This document shows positions 19,520-27,820 of a stretch of 64,000 nt of DNA, piece after piece. Source of the DNA: Mesorhizobium sp. BR1-1-16 (GTDB lineage Bacteria > Pseudomonadota > Alphaproteobacteria > Rhizobiales > Kaistiaceae); assembly GCF_020165495.1 (NCBI RefSeq), contig NZ_JAIUIE010000002.1, positions 372,001-436,000 of the forward strand, read 5' to 3'. The position numbers and the translations under genes were made by a program. Under the pieces are notes generated by a model. That model was not told the DNA's origin and ran no database searches. It saw nothing but the letters and a program-made list of their open reading frames with translations. The first letter of the stretch is position 1; each line of letters opens with the position of its first letter.

Positions 19520-20707
19520 TCAGTTCACCAGGCTGGTATCGAAACGGCTGACCAGCAGCAGGTTCGACGTGTTCGACAGGATGCGATCGTTCGAGATCAT
19601 GATCGCGGCGGAGGTCACGTCGCGCAGATGGCGCCCGACGCTGAAGGGCGTGTCGTTCTTATAGCCGGAGAGGCCGGTGATCAGCATCGCATGAGTGACG
19701 ATCTGCGCGGCGCGCTGCGATGTCGTAACCTTGAGATTGTTCATCTCGGCGGCGAAGCCCATCGAGGAGAGTTCGTCAGGCCGGCTCATCGCGGCCTCAT
19801 AGCGCACGACACCGGCGATGACGCTCGCCTTCATGTCCTGCAGCATGGCAACGACTTCCGCTAGGCGGAGGGCGCCCGGCGGCAAGCTGCCCGGCTGCTT
19901 GCGGGCAGCGGCGCGCACATAGGCCTGCGCCCGCGCCACCGCGTCGGCGGCGATGCCGAACCAGACGGCGCCCCAGAGAATATGCGAGGCCGAGAGCATC
20001 GACTGCGCGGCGATTTCGGAGAAGGGCTGCGGGAAAATCTGTGCGGCATCACCAGCCGAAACGAGGCGGAAGCCTTCCGAACAGGTGCCGCGCATGCCGA
20101 GCGTGTCCCAGCCCGTCGTCTTGTCGAGCGTATAGTCGCCGCGCTTCACCACCACCATTGACTGGTCGGAGCTTTGCGCGTCCGGCGAACGGCGGCAGGT
20201 GACGAGGATGGCGTCGGCATAGAGGCCGTAGGAGATGACGGTGGCGTCCTTCTCCAGAGTGAAGCGGCCATCGGCAACATTGACGGCGCAGATCGAATTG
20301 CGGAGGTCGCCGCCGATGCCGCCCTCGGTGGTGGCGGAGGCAAGGAGATGCTGCTGCTCGACCAGTTCGCGCATGAAGTCGGCATGCCAGGGGCTGCTGC
20401 CGCCATGCGAGACGAGGCTCGACGCCTTGATCTGGTGCATCGCATAAATCATGGCGGTCGAGCCGCAGGCCTGGCCGAGAATCGTGCAGAGCTCTGCCGT
20501 CTCAATCAGGCTGAGGCCTTCGCCACCGAAACGCTTCGGCACCATCACGCCCAACAGCCGCTCGGCCTTCAGGGCATCGACGGCTTCCTGCGGAAAGCGG
20601 CCCTCGCGGTCCACCTCGCCCGAATGCCGCGCAGCGATCTCGGCGACGCCGCGCATGCGCTCCGCCGGCGCGCGCAGGATTTCGATCGTGGGGGAGGCCA
20701 CAGGCAT
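19520..20707 (-). CDS. Acyl-CoA dehydrogenase homologue acting in carrier-protein module
   Basis: A 395-residue protein with the acyl-CoA dehydrogenase fold: N-terminal helical domain ([19 protein letters not shown]), middle beta domain ([28 protein letters not shown]) and C-terminal helical domain ending [20 protein letters not shown]. The FAD-interacting segments are present, but the position that normally supplies the catalytic Glu (the YEG region after the conserved RD) reads ISND here, around residues 371-374, so the usual base seems absent. Together with its place between the carrier protein and the aminoacyl ligase, this suggests oxidation or hydroxylation of a carrier-bound aminoacyl group instead of fatty-acid beta-oxidation. 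It ends 1 base before the ligase gene starts. Confidence 0.85.
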   Translation of the reverse strand: MPVASPTIEILRAPAERMRGVAEIAARHSGEVDREGRFPQEAVDALKAERLLGVMVPKRFGGEGLSLIETAELCTILGQACGSTAMIYAMHQIKASSLVSHGGSSPWHADFMRELVEQQHLLASATTEGGIGGDLRNSICAVNVADGRFTLEKDATVISYGLYADAILVTCRRSPDAQSSDQSMVVVKRGDYTLDKTTGWDTLGMRGTCSEGFRLVSAGDAAQIFPQPFSEIAAQSMLSASHILWGAVWFGIAADAVARAQAYVRAAARKQPGSLPPGALRLAEVVAMLQDMKASVIAGVVRYEAAMSRPDELSSMGFAAEMNNLKVTTSQRAAQIVTHAMLITGLSGYKNDTPFSVGRHLRDVTSAAIMISNDRILSNTSNLLLVSRFDTSLVN

Positions 20708-20712
20708 GATGG

Positions 20713-20958
20713 CTACACCTGCTCGCCGATGAGCTCGGCAATCGACCGGTCGATCGACTCGATCGAGACAAAGGTCTTGCGCGTCAGCATGCGCTCGGGA
20801 AATTCGATATCGAACTCGTCTTCGAGGGCCAGCATGAACTGGATCGAGGCGAAGGAGCTCAGCCCAGCCTCATAGAGATCAGATGTATCGGTAAGGGTGT
20901 CGACATCGACGGCGACGACTTTGCGCTCGGCGATAAGCTTACGAATGCGATCCCGCAT
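20713..20958 (-). CDS. Small acyl/aminoacyl carrier protein
   Basis: An 81-residue carrier protein with the four-helix pattern and the phosphopantetheine attachment site GLSSF (S35), corresponding to the canonical GxDSL. It is acidic and includes FMLALEDEFDIEFPE after the attachment serine. RBS GGGAG precedes the ATG. It opens a five-gene operon with the dehydrogenase homologue, the amino acid ligase, DUF1839 and GH2. It is therefore the likely thiol acceptor for glycine or alanine. A phosphopantetheinyl transferase is not encoded in the window and would have to be supplied from elsewhere. Confidence 0.93.
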   Translation of the reverse strand: MRDRIRKLIAERKVVAVDVDTLTDTSDLYEAGLSSFASIQFMLALEDEFDIEFPERMLTRKTFVSIESIDRSIAELIGEQV

Positions 20959-20982
20959 ATTCCCTCTCCCAACGAAATAACG

Positions 20983-20992
20983 TCAAATTTGA
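20983..20992. promoter_or_regulatory. Palindrome upstream of carrier-protein operon
   Basis: The 94-base gap between the GT4 stop and the carrier protein start contains the perfect palindrome TCAAATTTGA, 25 bases before the carrier ATG. It lies in an A/T-rich stretch and could be an operator or part of an internal promoter separating the carrier operon from the upstream polysaccharide genes. No -35/-10 pair is convincing. Confidence 0.3.
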
Positions 20993-21052
20993 TGCGAATT
21001 CTTAGGTGTGCGTGTCCGAACGAATTGTGAATCCGATCAGATAAACTCGGCC

Positions 21053-22276
21053 CTATTTCGGATGAATCCCCAAGAGCGGCGACGGCCGTTTCTGATGTTT
21101 AACCGATGCTGAAGCTTCATCAAGAAAATCGGGCACATCTGCAAGCGGCTGGCCCAACGCCACTCGATAGATATCGGCGTATCGGGCCGCGACGCTCGCC
21201 CATGCATAATCATCCACCCAGTCCGGCGCGCCTGGATGCTCAGGTAACTGGATAAAGGCGGCGGCGATGCCGGTGGCGGCGCGGCCGGGGTCGGTGAAAT
21301 CGATCAGGCCGATGCCGGCATGGCGGGCGGCAAGATCGCTGAAGGCGGTGTTGGCATGCACGACGAGGCCAAGGCCGGCGCTCGCTGCCTCGACAAGGGC
21401 AATGCCGAAGCCCTCGAAGTCCGAGGCTGACACGAACAGCGACGCGCGGCCGATCACGGCGCGAACCTCCGCGTCCGGCACGCCGAGATGCAGCGTCACA
21501 TGGTCATCGAGCCCCAGCCGAGCCACCTCGGCCATGAAACGCTCGGCCGACCAGTCCGACGCGGTTCCGACGACGGAAAGCTGCCATTCTGGGTCGCGGC
21601 GCACCAGCTCGGCCATCGCGGCCAGCAGACGCTCGGGCCGCTTGTTGACCGCGAGCCGTCCGATCGTCACGAGGTGCTTGACCTTACGCGGGCTCGCGGC
21701 GCCGCGGAATTTATCGATATCGACGCCGTTTTCGATGAGGGTCAGCCGCTTGCCGGCGATCGGGGCGAAGCGCGCCGCGTCCTGCGGGCTACAGGCGACG
21801 ATGCGCCGATAGGCAAGGCTCGAGAGGCGCGTCGGTCCGTTGAACCAGAGCTGCTTCAGCCCCGAATAGGCGCCGGAGTGAAAGAAGCCGCCATGCGTGG
21901 TGGCGACCAGGGGCGTCCGATGGACCGGCTTCGTCGCGGCCAGCGCATCAAAGAAGAAATCGATGGCGTGGACATGTACGAGATCGGCCTTCGCAACGGC
22001 GCTGGGAAATCCTGGCGCAATCGGATAGCGGCTCGATCCCCAATAGGGGATGCGGCGGATCGCGATCGGCCCGAGGTGATCCTCCCCCGGCAGTTTTTCG
22101 TCCGGCCGCGCGAACAGCCGATCGAGCGTTAGCACCGAGACATCGAGCCCCTCGGCCACCTGGGCGCGCGCCAGATTGGCAACGAAATCCTCGAGCCCGC
22201 CGCGGTTCGGATGGAACTGGCGCACCACATGCAGCACGCGCAAGGGGCGAACGGCAGGGGAGGCCGACATCTTCAT
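21053..22276 (-). CDS. Glycosyltransferase family 4 (GT-B fold)
   Basis: A 407-residue GT4 enzyme. The N-terminal Rossmann half starts LRVLHVVRQFHPNRGGLEDFVANLA, with the glycine-rich acceptor loop, and the C-terminal half has LVTIGRLAVNKRPERLLAAM and the nucleotide-sugar binding ASDFEGFGIALVEAASAGLG (E-x7-E motif). It would add one sugar from a nucleotide donor to a lipid-linked repeat unit on the cytoplasmic side of the membrane. It overlaps the upstream GH5 gene by 4 bases, placing it in the exopolysaccharide operon. The sugar transferred cannot be told from the sequence. Confidence 0.92.
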   Translation of the reverse strand: MKMSASPAVRPLRVLHVVRQFHPNRGGLEDFVANLARAQVAEGLDVSVLTLDRLFARPDEKLPGEDHLGPIAIRRIPYWGSSRYPIAPGFPSAVAKADLVHVHAIDFFFDALAATKPVHRTPLVATTHGGFFHSGAYSGLKQLWFNGPTRLSSLAYRRIVACSPQDAARFAPIAGKRLTLIENGVDIDKFRGAASPRKVKHLVTIGRLAVNKRPERLLAAMAELVRRDPEWQLSVVGTASDWSAERFMAEVARLGLDDHVTLHLGVPDAEVRAVIGRASLFVSASDFEGFGIALVEAASAGLGLVVHANTAFSDLAARHAGIGLIDFTDPGRAATGIAAAFIQLPEHPGAPDWVDDYAWASVAARYADIYRVALGQPLADVPDFLDEASASVKHQKRPSPLLGIHPK

Positions 22277-23310
22277 TTCGTCACCACGCCGCAGCTGGCG
22301 TCTTCGACCTTCATCAGGGGTTTCAGCGCCGCGATCTGCGCCCGGTCACCCTCTGCCGTGGGTTGGGCATTGAACATATAGTCGGGCGGCCACCATTCGC
22401 CCGCGGCCCAGTAGGTCCAGCCGATCCATTCGGCCTTGGCGCTGTCGACAGCCGTGACCAGCTTCGTCATGGCCGCGAGGCAGGCGGCGTCGTCGGCCGC
22501 CGCGAATTCACCGAGAAAACCGCGCTTGCCATTCGCCTTCAGCCAGGCCGTGACCCGGTCGATCCCTGCGAGCGCCTCGTCGGCGCCCGAACATTCGGCA
22601 TTGCGGCCGGAGAAGTCGGCATCGAGATATTGATGGAAATCATAGGCATAGCGGTTGAGCGGATCCGCGACGCCGGCCATCACCTTGCTGTTGTTGCCGA
22701 CGGGAAGGTCCTTGGTCCAGCTATGCGCTCCGGTATAGGCGGTGCCGGGCACGAGGATGAGATTGGCGGCGCCAGCCTTGCGGATCGCGGCGATCGCAAG
22801 GTTCACGGCGACGAGCCAGTCTTCGGCGTGGATGTCATAGGGCTCGTTCATCAGCGAGAAGACGACCTTTGGCTCCGATCGATCATGAGCAGAAAGGCGT
22901 GCCCAGAACGAAGCAAAGGACGCGGTCGGCACCGCGTCCGAGCCGATCCGCTGCTCGTTGTAGTAGGCATAGTTATGGGGGTCGAGGATGACGGTCAGCC
23001 CGGCCTTGGTTGCATCGGCCACGGTCTCGTCGAGCGCGGCGAGTTCGGCGGGATCGAATGGCTTGCCGAGCTTGGGCTGGAGACGTTCCCAGCGGAAGGG
23101 CAGGCGGATCGCCGTCGCGCCGGTGCTGGCGACATAGTCGATCGTCGCCTTGGTCGGATACGTGTAATCGGTGTGCAGCTTGCCTGGCAGCGTCCCGAAC
23201 TCGGCCCCGGCCAGATTGACACCGCGCAGGCATGGTTCAGCTACCGCCGTCGTTGTCATCGCAGCGAGCGCAAGCAGGCCCGCGATCCCGTGGCCAAATT
23301 TGCGTTTCAT
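22273..23310 (-). CDS. Secreted glycoside hydrolase family 5 (endoglucanase-like)
   Basis: A 345-residue protein with a signal peptide (positively charged MKRKFGHG, hydrophobic GIAGLLALAAMTTTAVA, cleavage about residue 24). GH5 hallmarks are LRGVNLAGAEFG, IRLPFRWERLQP, ILDPHNYAYY, the acid/base E156 in SLMNEPYD and the nucleophile E268 in GFLGEFAA. The fold predicts cleavage of beta-1,4 or beta-1,3 glucan-type linkages in the periplasm. Encoded within the polysaccharide operon (4-base overlaps on both sides), it probably trims or releases the exported polymer, as ExoK/ExsH-type glycanases do in rhizobia, although those belong to other families. Confidence 0.92.
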   Translation of the reverse strand: MKRKFGHGIAGLLALAAMTTTAVAEPCLRGVNLAGAEFGTLPGKLHTDYTYPTKATIDYVASTGATAIRLPFRWERLQPKLGKPFDPAELAALDETVADATKAGLTVILDPHNYAYYNEQRIGSDAVPTASFASFWARLSAHDRSEPKVVFSLMNEPYDIHAEDWLVAVNLAIAAIRKAGAANLILVPGTAYTGAHSWTKDLPVGNNSKVMAGVADPLNRYAYDFHQYLDADFSGRNAECSGADEALAGIDRVTAWLKANGKRGFLGEFAAADDAACLAAMTKLVTAVDSAKAEWIGWTYWAAGEWWPPDYMFNAQPTAEGDRAQIAALKPLMKVEDASCGVVTK

Positions 23311-25154
23311 GATGCGAAAACCTCGCGCAGCGCCGACAGCAGCCGGTCACGGGCGCCTCGATGGGTGAAGTTGTGGTCAGCGTCGGGAATGAGCCGCATG
23401 CCGACGCGGCGATAGGAGGCGAGGCGTTGGCCGCGCTCCCCGAAATAGACAGCGAACTCGTTGAGCCCGGCATCATCGGTCGAGAACAGCATCGTGACGT
23501 CGGTGCCGCGTTGCTCCAGAGCCCGAAACTGGCGATGTACCGCGCGGTGCATGCGCGCATGTTTGGAAAGGCTGCCGAGGAAAGGCGCTAGTTTGCGGCT
23601 TGCTCTGGTCGCGAGGGTCCGGGCGATATAGCGGCCGGCCGGCAGAATGTTGAGCTGGCCGCGCAGAAGCCGTTTGAGCGTGTCGCGCTTCATCAAGGTC
23701 GCGCCGAAATTGCCGACGCTCCGATGGCCGTAGCGAACGGCAGTCGCGACATCCTCGTCGGCGTCCCAGACGAAGCGCTGCGTGTTGACGATGACAAGCT
23801 TCCGCACGTCTTCCCGCTGCACCGCCGCCTGGAGCGCGGCATAGCCGCCGCTGCAGCGGCCGATCAGGATGATCGGTCCCTTCGAAAGCGAGGCGACATG
23901 ATCGACGGCGGCCACCGCATCGGCGATATGGAGGCCGGAATAGAGCACTTCGTCGGGCGCTCCGGGATGGTCGGGGCTGTCACCGATACCGTCGAGATCG
24001 AAGCGGAAGCTCGCGAACCCGTCCCGGGCAAGGGCGCGCGACAGCTCGACCGTCACGCGGGCCCAGCCGATGTGATAGTCATGCCCGGCATTGGTGAAGA
24101 CCAGCGTCGGTGCGTTGTGGACGCCGGTCGGACGGCAGAGGATGCCGAAGAGACGGCCATCGCGGCCGAAGCGGCCAGGCAGTTCCTCGAAGCCGTCGCC
24201 GCGCAGTGGCTCTGGCGGCGGCGGCAATATGGCGGGACGCGGCCTAGTGGTCGCGAGGCGCCCGATCCAGGAGGCGATCCCGGCGAGCGTCGCCATCGGC
24301 GGCCGTGCCTGTGTCGGGTCGGTCAGGAGCGTTTCATAGCCTTCGAACGGCTGACGCGTGACATTGGCGCCGAGCGATGCGAGGTGATCGGCGAGCGGTC
24401 CATCGCGGCCCGACATCATGCGCCCGACCACCAGCACATCCGCGGCGGGCCGCGCATCGAGTGCATCGAGCCGGATCGCCTTGATCGCCGCGGCCCGGCC
24501 GGGCGGCAGAGCGAGGCCTGCGACGGCGAGGCCATTCTCGTCGCCGGGATCGCGGCCGATGCCGATCGAATCCGTGACGATGCGGGACCAGGCTGAGAGC
24601 TCGCGCAGATAGTGGCGGCCATTGTCGACCGCTGCCATCGAGACGACGGCACGCGTGCCGGACATTTCCGCTGCCATCAGCAGCGCCAGCGAGGCGCCGA
24701 GGCCTTGGCCGACAAGGACGATCTCATCCGCCCCCGACGTCTCCTTTAGCCAGTTCGCCGCATGCCTGACCGCGTCCTTCCAGTCGTCGATTCCGGAAGG
24801 CGGCTCGGCCGGGTCGAGTGCATCGCTGGTGCCCGGATAGTCGAAGCGGAGGCATGCCAGCCCCTCGGCTGCGATCAGCGCTGCCAGGCTGCGCCAGGTC
24901 GAGCGGATGCACATCTCCTCGAAGCCGATCGGGCTCAGCATCAGCACGGCAAGCCCGCTGCGGCCTGGATGGTAGAAGCCGCCGAAGGTTCCGAGCGTCA
25001 CCGGCAGGCCAACGGCCGCCGAATCCGTCGCAGCGCCCGCTTCCGCCGGGTCGTTCTTCGAGAGACCGCCCAGCGAAAAGGGAGGCGAGGCGTCGCTGCG
25101 CCCAAACGTGGCCGGCATGAGCAGAGCCGCGTCGCCATTGGAACGGATGTTCAT
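23307..25154 (-). CDS. Tandem alpha/beta hydrolase protein
   Basis: A 615-residue protein containing two alpha/beta hydrolase domains, roughly 50-300 and 330-612. In the first, the nucleophile elbow reads VGQGLG, so glycine (G151) replaces the catalytic Ser and the domain is probably inactive. In the second, the elbow reads IGRCSG, so the nucleophile would be Cys (C434), as in dienelactone hydrolase; a late histidine in DADHNF could complete the triad. Similar hydrolases occur in exosortase-linked polysaccharide loci. Within an operon that also encodes a carrier protein, an acyl- or aminoacyl-transferring role is conceivable. It overlaps the flippase gene and the GH5 gene by 4 bases each. Confidence 0.82.
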   Translation of the reverse strand: MNIRSNGDAALLMPATFGRSDASPPFSLGGLSKNDPAEAGAATDSAAVGLPVTLGTFGGFYHPGRSGLAVLMLSPIGFEEMCIRSTWRSLAALIAAEGLACLRFDYPGTSDALDPAEPPSGIDDWKDAVRHAANWLKETSGADEIVLVGQGLGASLALLMAAEMSGTRAVVSMAAVDNGRHYLRELSAWSRIVTDSIGIGRDPGDENGLAVAGLALPPGRAAAIKAIRLDALDARPAADVLVVGRMMSGRDGPLADHLASLGANVTRQPFEGYETLLTDPTQARPPMATLAGIASWIGRLATTRPRPAILPPPPEPLRGDGFEELPGRFGRDGRLFGILCRPTGVHNAPTLVFTNAGHDYHIGWARVTVELSRALARDGFASFRFDLDGIGDSPDHPGAPDEVLYSGLHIADAVAAVDHVASLSKGPIILIGRCSGGYAALQAAVQREDVRKLVIVNTQRFVWDADEDVATAVRYGHRSVGNFGATLMKRDTLKRLLRGQLNILPAGRYIARTLATRASRKLAPFLGSLSKHARMHRAVHRQFRALEQRGTDVTMLFSTDDAGLNEFAVYFGERGQRLASYRRVGMRLIPDADHNFTHRGARDRLLSALREVFAS

Positions 25155-26560
25155 GCGGACGCCTCCCCGTTTCCCTCAGTGAGCGCGATGCGGCGATCGA
25201 CGGCCACGCTCTTCTGGACGCGGCGGCGTTCCCGCCGTCCGTCGAAGAGAAGGAACGGCTTCAGGAAAGCGGTCGCCATATTGTCGATGCGCCAGCGCCG
25301 CATGACCCAGACCGTGGCGATCAGGTTCGAGGCGACGTTCATCAGCAACCCTGCGATGGCGATCCCCATGAGCCCGTCGAGCTTGGCGAGGCCGAAGAGA
25401 AGGCCGAGATAGAACACGAACAGGATCGAGCGGCCGATCAGGAAATAGCGCTCGCCGCCGCCGATCATCAGCAGCCATGAGCCTGGCCCGAAAAAGGCGA
25501 GCGAGACAGCCGAGAGGCAGAGCGCGATCAGCACGTCATGATGCTGCGCGAACTCGGCATTGAACAGCACCAGCACATAGTTGCCGACGATCGCGAGGCC
25601 GAGCGCGCCGGTCAGCGAGATCGCGAAGCTCGCGAAGGACAGCCGGCCGACCAGCCGCTGCGCTCCGGCGACATCCTCGGCCTGAAAGCGGGCAGCGATC
25701 ATCGGAATGCCGACCGTATCGATGGCCGCGACGGGCAGCGTCAGGAACATCGCGATGCGCAGCGCGACGAAATAGAACGCGGCCTGATCCAGCCCGAGCG
25801 CCGCGCCGATCACGATCGTCTCAAGATAGGCCGAGGCGGAGTTCAGGATATTGTTGGCGATGAAATAATAGCTTTCCTTGCGCCATTGCCGCCGCGTCAC
25901 GCGGTCCGTGCGGCCGGATTTGCCAAGAAAAGCCACGCCCTCATCGCGCACGAAATGGCGCATCTGATAGGCGGTGGCAGCCGCCAGCAGCAGCGTGACC
26001 GCCCAGAAGGCCTCGGCGCCGCCATAGAGCACGCCGCCGGCGGCGAGGCTGGCAAGGACAGCCGCCGAGGCGACGCGCCAGGCGATCTCGCGCGGCGTCA
26101 GCGACAGGTTGATGCGGCCGTGGATGCGGAAATAGTTCTGCAGATATTCGCTGACCGCATAAACGGCCGCGAAGATCAGCGCGACATAGATCTGGTCATA
26201 GGGCGCCGGCAGCCGCCCGCGGATCAGGAAGCCGATGATCGACGCCGCGATCAGCGTCCCGACGCCGAGGATCAGCCAGAGGGCGTTGACGCGCAGCAGC
26301 GCCTTGTTGCCCCGGTCGTCGAGGCCGATACCGGAGCGGTAATGCTTCACGACCAGGATCTGCTGGCCGAGCACGAAGATCAGCCCGAGCGCGCTGCCGA
26401 TCGAGAACAGGAAGACGTAAAGCCCATATTCCTGCGTCGAGAGCGCGTGGCTGGCCACGAGCAGCACGAGGAACGACAGCACGGCGCTGCCGAGGCGCGA
26501 GGAAAAGGCCGAGGCGAAGCGTCCGGCGCCTGGCCTGTTGCGGAGACGGTCGAGGATCAT
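25151..26560 (-). CDS. Polysaccharide flippase (Wzx/MOP family)
   Basis: A 469-residue polytopic protein with about 12-14 hydrophobic segments, beginning FASAFSSRLGSAVLSFLVLL and including ALSTQEYGLYVFLFSIGSAL near the N-terminus, the usual layout of Wzx-type lipid-linked oligosaccharide translocases. It would flip the undecaprenyl-linked repeat to the periplasm for the polymerase encoded at 31003-32298. Its start overlaps the stop of the upstream GT4 by 4 bases and its stop overlaps the hydrolase start by 4 bases. The C-terminal tail (LLFDGRRERRRVQ onward) is basic and cytoplasmic. Confidence 0.88.
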   Translation of the reverse strand: MILDRLRNRPGAGRFASAFSSRLGSAVLSFLVLLVASHALSTQEYGLYVFLFSIGSALGLIFVLGQQILVVKHYRSGIGLDDRGNKALLRVNALWLILGVGTLIAASIIGFLIRGRLPAPYDQIYVALIFAAVYAVSEYLQNYFRIHGRINLSLTPREIAWRVASAAVLASLAAGGVLYGGAEAFWAVTLLLAAATAYQMRHFVRDEGVAFLGKSGRTDRVTRRQWRKESYYFIANNILNSASAYLETIVIGAALGLDQAAFYFVALRIAMFLTLPVAAIDTVGIPMIAARFQAEDVAGAQRLVGRLSFASFAISLTGALGLAIVGNYVLVLFNAEFAQHHDVLIALCLSAVSLAFFGPGSWLLMIGGGERYFLIGRSILFVFYLGLLFGLAKLDGLMGIAIAGLLMNVASNLIATVWVMRRWRIDNMATAFLKPFLLFDGRRERRRVQKSVAVDRRIALTEGNGEASA

Positions 26561-27783
26561 CGGCGGATATTTCCCGCCGCGACGGCCGGCGCGACACGCG
26601 ATGGCTGGACCAGCCGGTCGAAGAACTCCGTGTAAGCGGCAGAAAGGATCGGCGGCAGATAACGTCGCGCCGACGAAAGCGCACCAGCGGAAAGCGACGC
26701 GACCATCTCCGGCGAGTCAATGAGCCGACCGAGCGTCGCGGCAAGCGCCCCAGCATCGCCCGGCGCCACGGCATAACCGTTGAACCCGTCCTCGATCGTC
26801 TCGGCGATGCCGCCGGAACGCGCGCCGATCACCGGGACGGCATGCGCGAAGGCCTCGACGATGACCCGTCCGAACGGCTCCTGGAACAGCGACGGCACGA
26901 CAAGGACGTCGATCTGCGGGAAGAACGCGTCGGGATCGCTCCAGCCAAGGAACCGCGTATCGGCCTCGGGAAACTGGCTATGCAGCGCCTCGGCGTAAGC
27001 ATCCTGCCCGCTGCCGGCGATCAGGAATTCGGCCCGGCCAGAGCCGGCGATCATCCGGGCGGCCTCGGCAAGGATATGGGGTCCCTTCATCGGGGTGTGA
27101 ACACCGATGAAGCCGATGCGCAGCGGCCGGCCCTCCGGCGCAGGGCGGGGCGCATCGGCCATGAGGCGGGGTACGACGCCCGGGATGCGGCGTGTCTCGG
27201 CGTTCGGGAAATAGCCGGCATCGGTATGCCGGGCGATGATGAAATCGGTTTCGCCGACGACGCCGTCGACGAGACGGCTCATCGCCTTCTTGCCGATCGA
27301 CGTTGCCTTGCACGAGCCACAGGCGCCGGCGCAGTTCTCCCCGCCCCGCATCATCGAGCCCTTCCAGCAAAGGAGGAAGGTGGAGCGCAGGATATGGCAG
27401 ACAGGAACGCCCGCGGCCCGCGCTGCGCCCCAGGTCGCCACATTGACGTTTTCGATGCTGTCGGTCAGCACCAGATCAGGCTTGAAGCGGACAATCTCGC
27501 GCCGCATCGCGAGGAAGGCGCGCGGATTGAAATTTTCCAGCGCATGCCACGCGGCCTTCTTCCATGCGGGACGCGGCACGCGGTAATTCCAGTAGAGATT
27601 GAGCGTCTCGAGCCGGCGCACCGGAACGCCGTCGAGCACCTCGTCCTTCGCTTCGTCGGCGACATTGATGACGAGAAGATCGTGGCCGGCACCGAGAAGC
27701 AGCCTGGCCACCAGCATGGCGGACACGGGACCCCCGCCATCCATGAAGGGCGGAAAAGCCGCCGCCGCCATCAAGATCCGCAT
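26557..27783 (-). CDS. Glycosyltransferase family 4 with Cys-rich insert
   Basis: A 408-residue GT-B glycosyltransferase. The N-terminus MRILMAAAAFPPFMDGGGPV has the acceptor-side glycine loop; the C-terminal half has IGFIGVHTPMKGPHILAEA and VVPSLFQEPFGRVIVEAFAHA with the E-x7-E donor motif. Between the two lies a segment with five cysteines (LLCWKGSMMRGGENC then AGACGSC) similar to inserts seen in other surface-polysaccharide GT4 enzymes and possibly binding metal. It follows the wecG-like gene by 37 bases and overlaps the flippase gene by 4. The sugar specificity is unknown. Confidence 0.9.
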   Translation of the reverse strand: MRILMAAAAFPPFMDGGGPVSAMLVARLLLGAGHDLLVINVADEAKDEVLDGVPVRRLETLNLYWNYRVPRPAWKKAAWHALENFNPRAFLAMRREIVRFKPDLVLTDSIENVNVATWGAARAAGVPVCHILRSTFLLCWKGSMMRGGENCAGACGSCKATSIGKKAMSRLVDGVVGETDFIIARHTDAGYFPNAETRRIPGVVPRLMADAPRPAPEGRPLRIGFIGVHTPMKGPHILAEAARMIAGSGRAEFLIAGSGQDAYAEALHSQFPEADTRFLGWSDPDAFFPQIDVLVVPSLFQEPFGRVIVEAFAHAVPVIGARSGGIAETIEDGFNGYAVAPGDAGALAATLGRLIDSPEMVASLSAGALSSARRYLPPILSAAYTEFFDRLVQPSRVAPAVAAGNIRR

Positions 27784-27820
27784 CTGAATTTCCCGATCGA
27801 CGATCCAGACATTGCCCGTC

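Noticed and set aside
20713-20958. Fatty-acid synthesis AcpP
   Set aside because: The attachment site is GLSSF instead of GADSLD, and no fab genes are nearby; the amino acid ligase is in the same operon.
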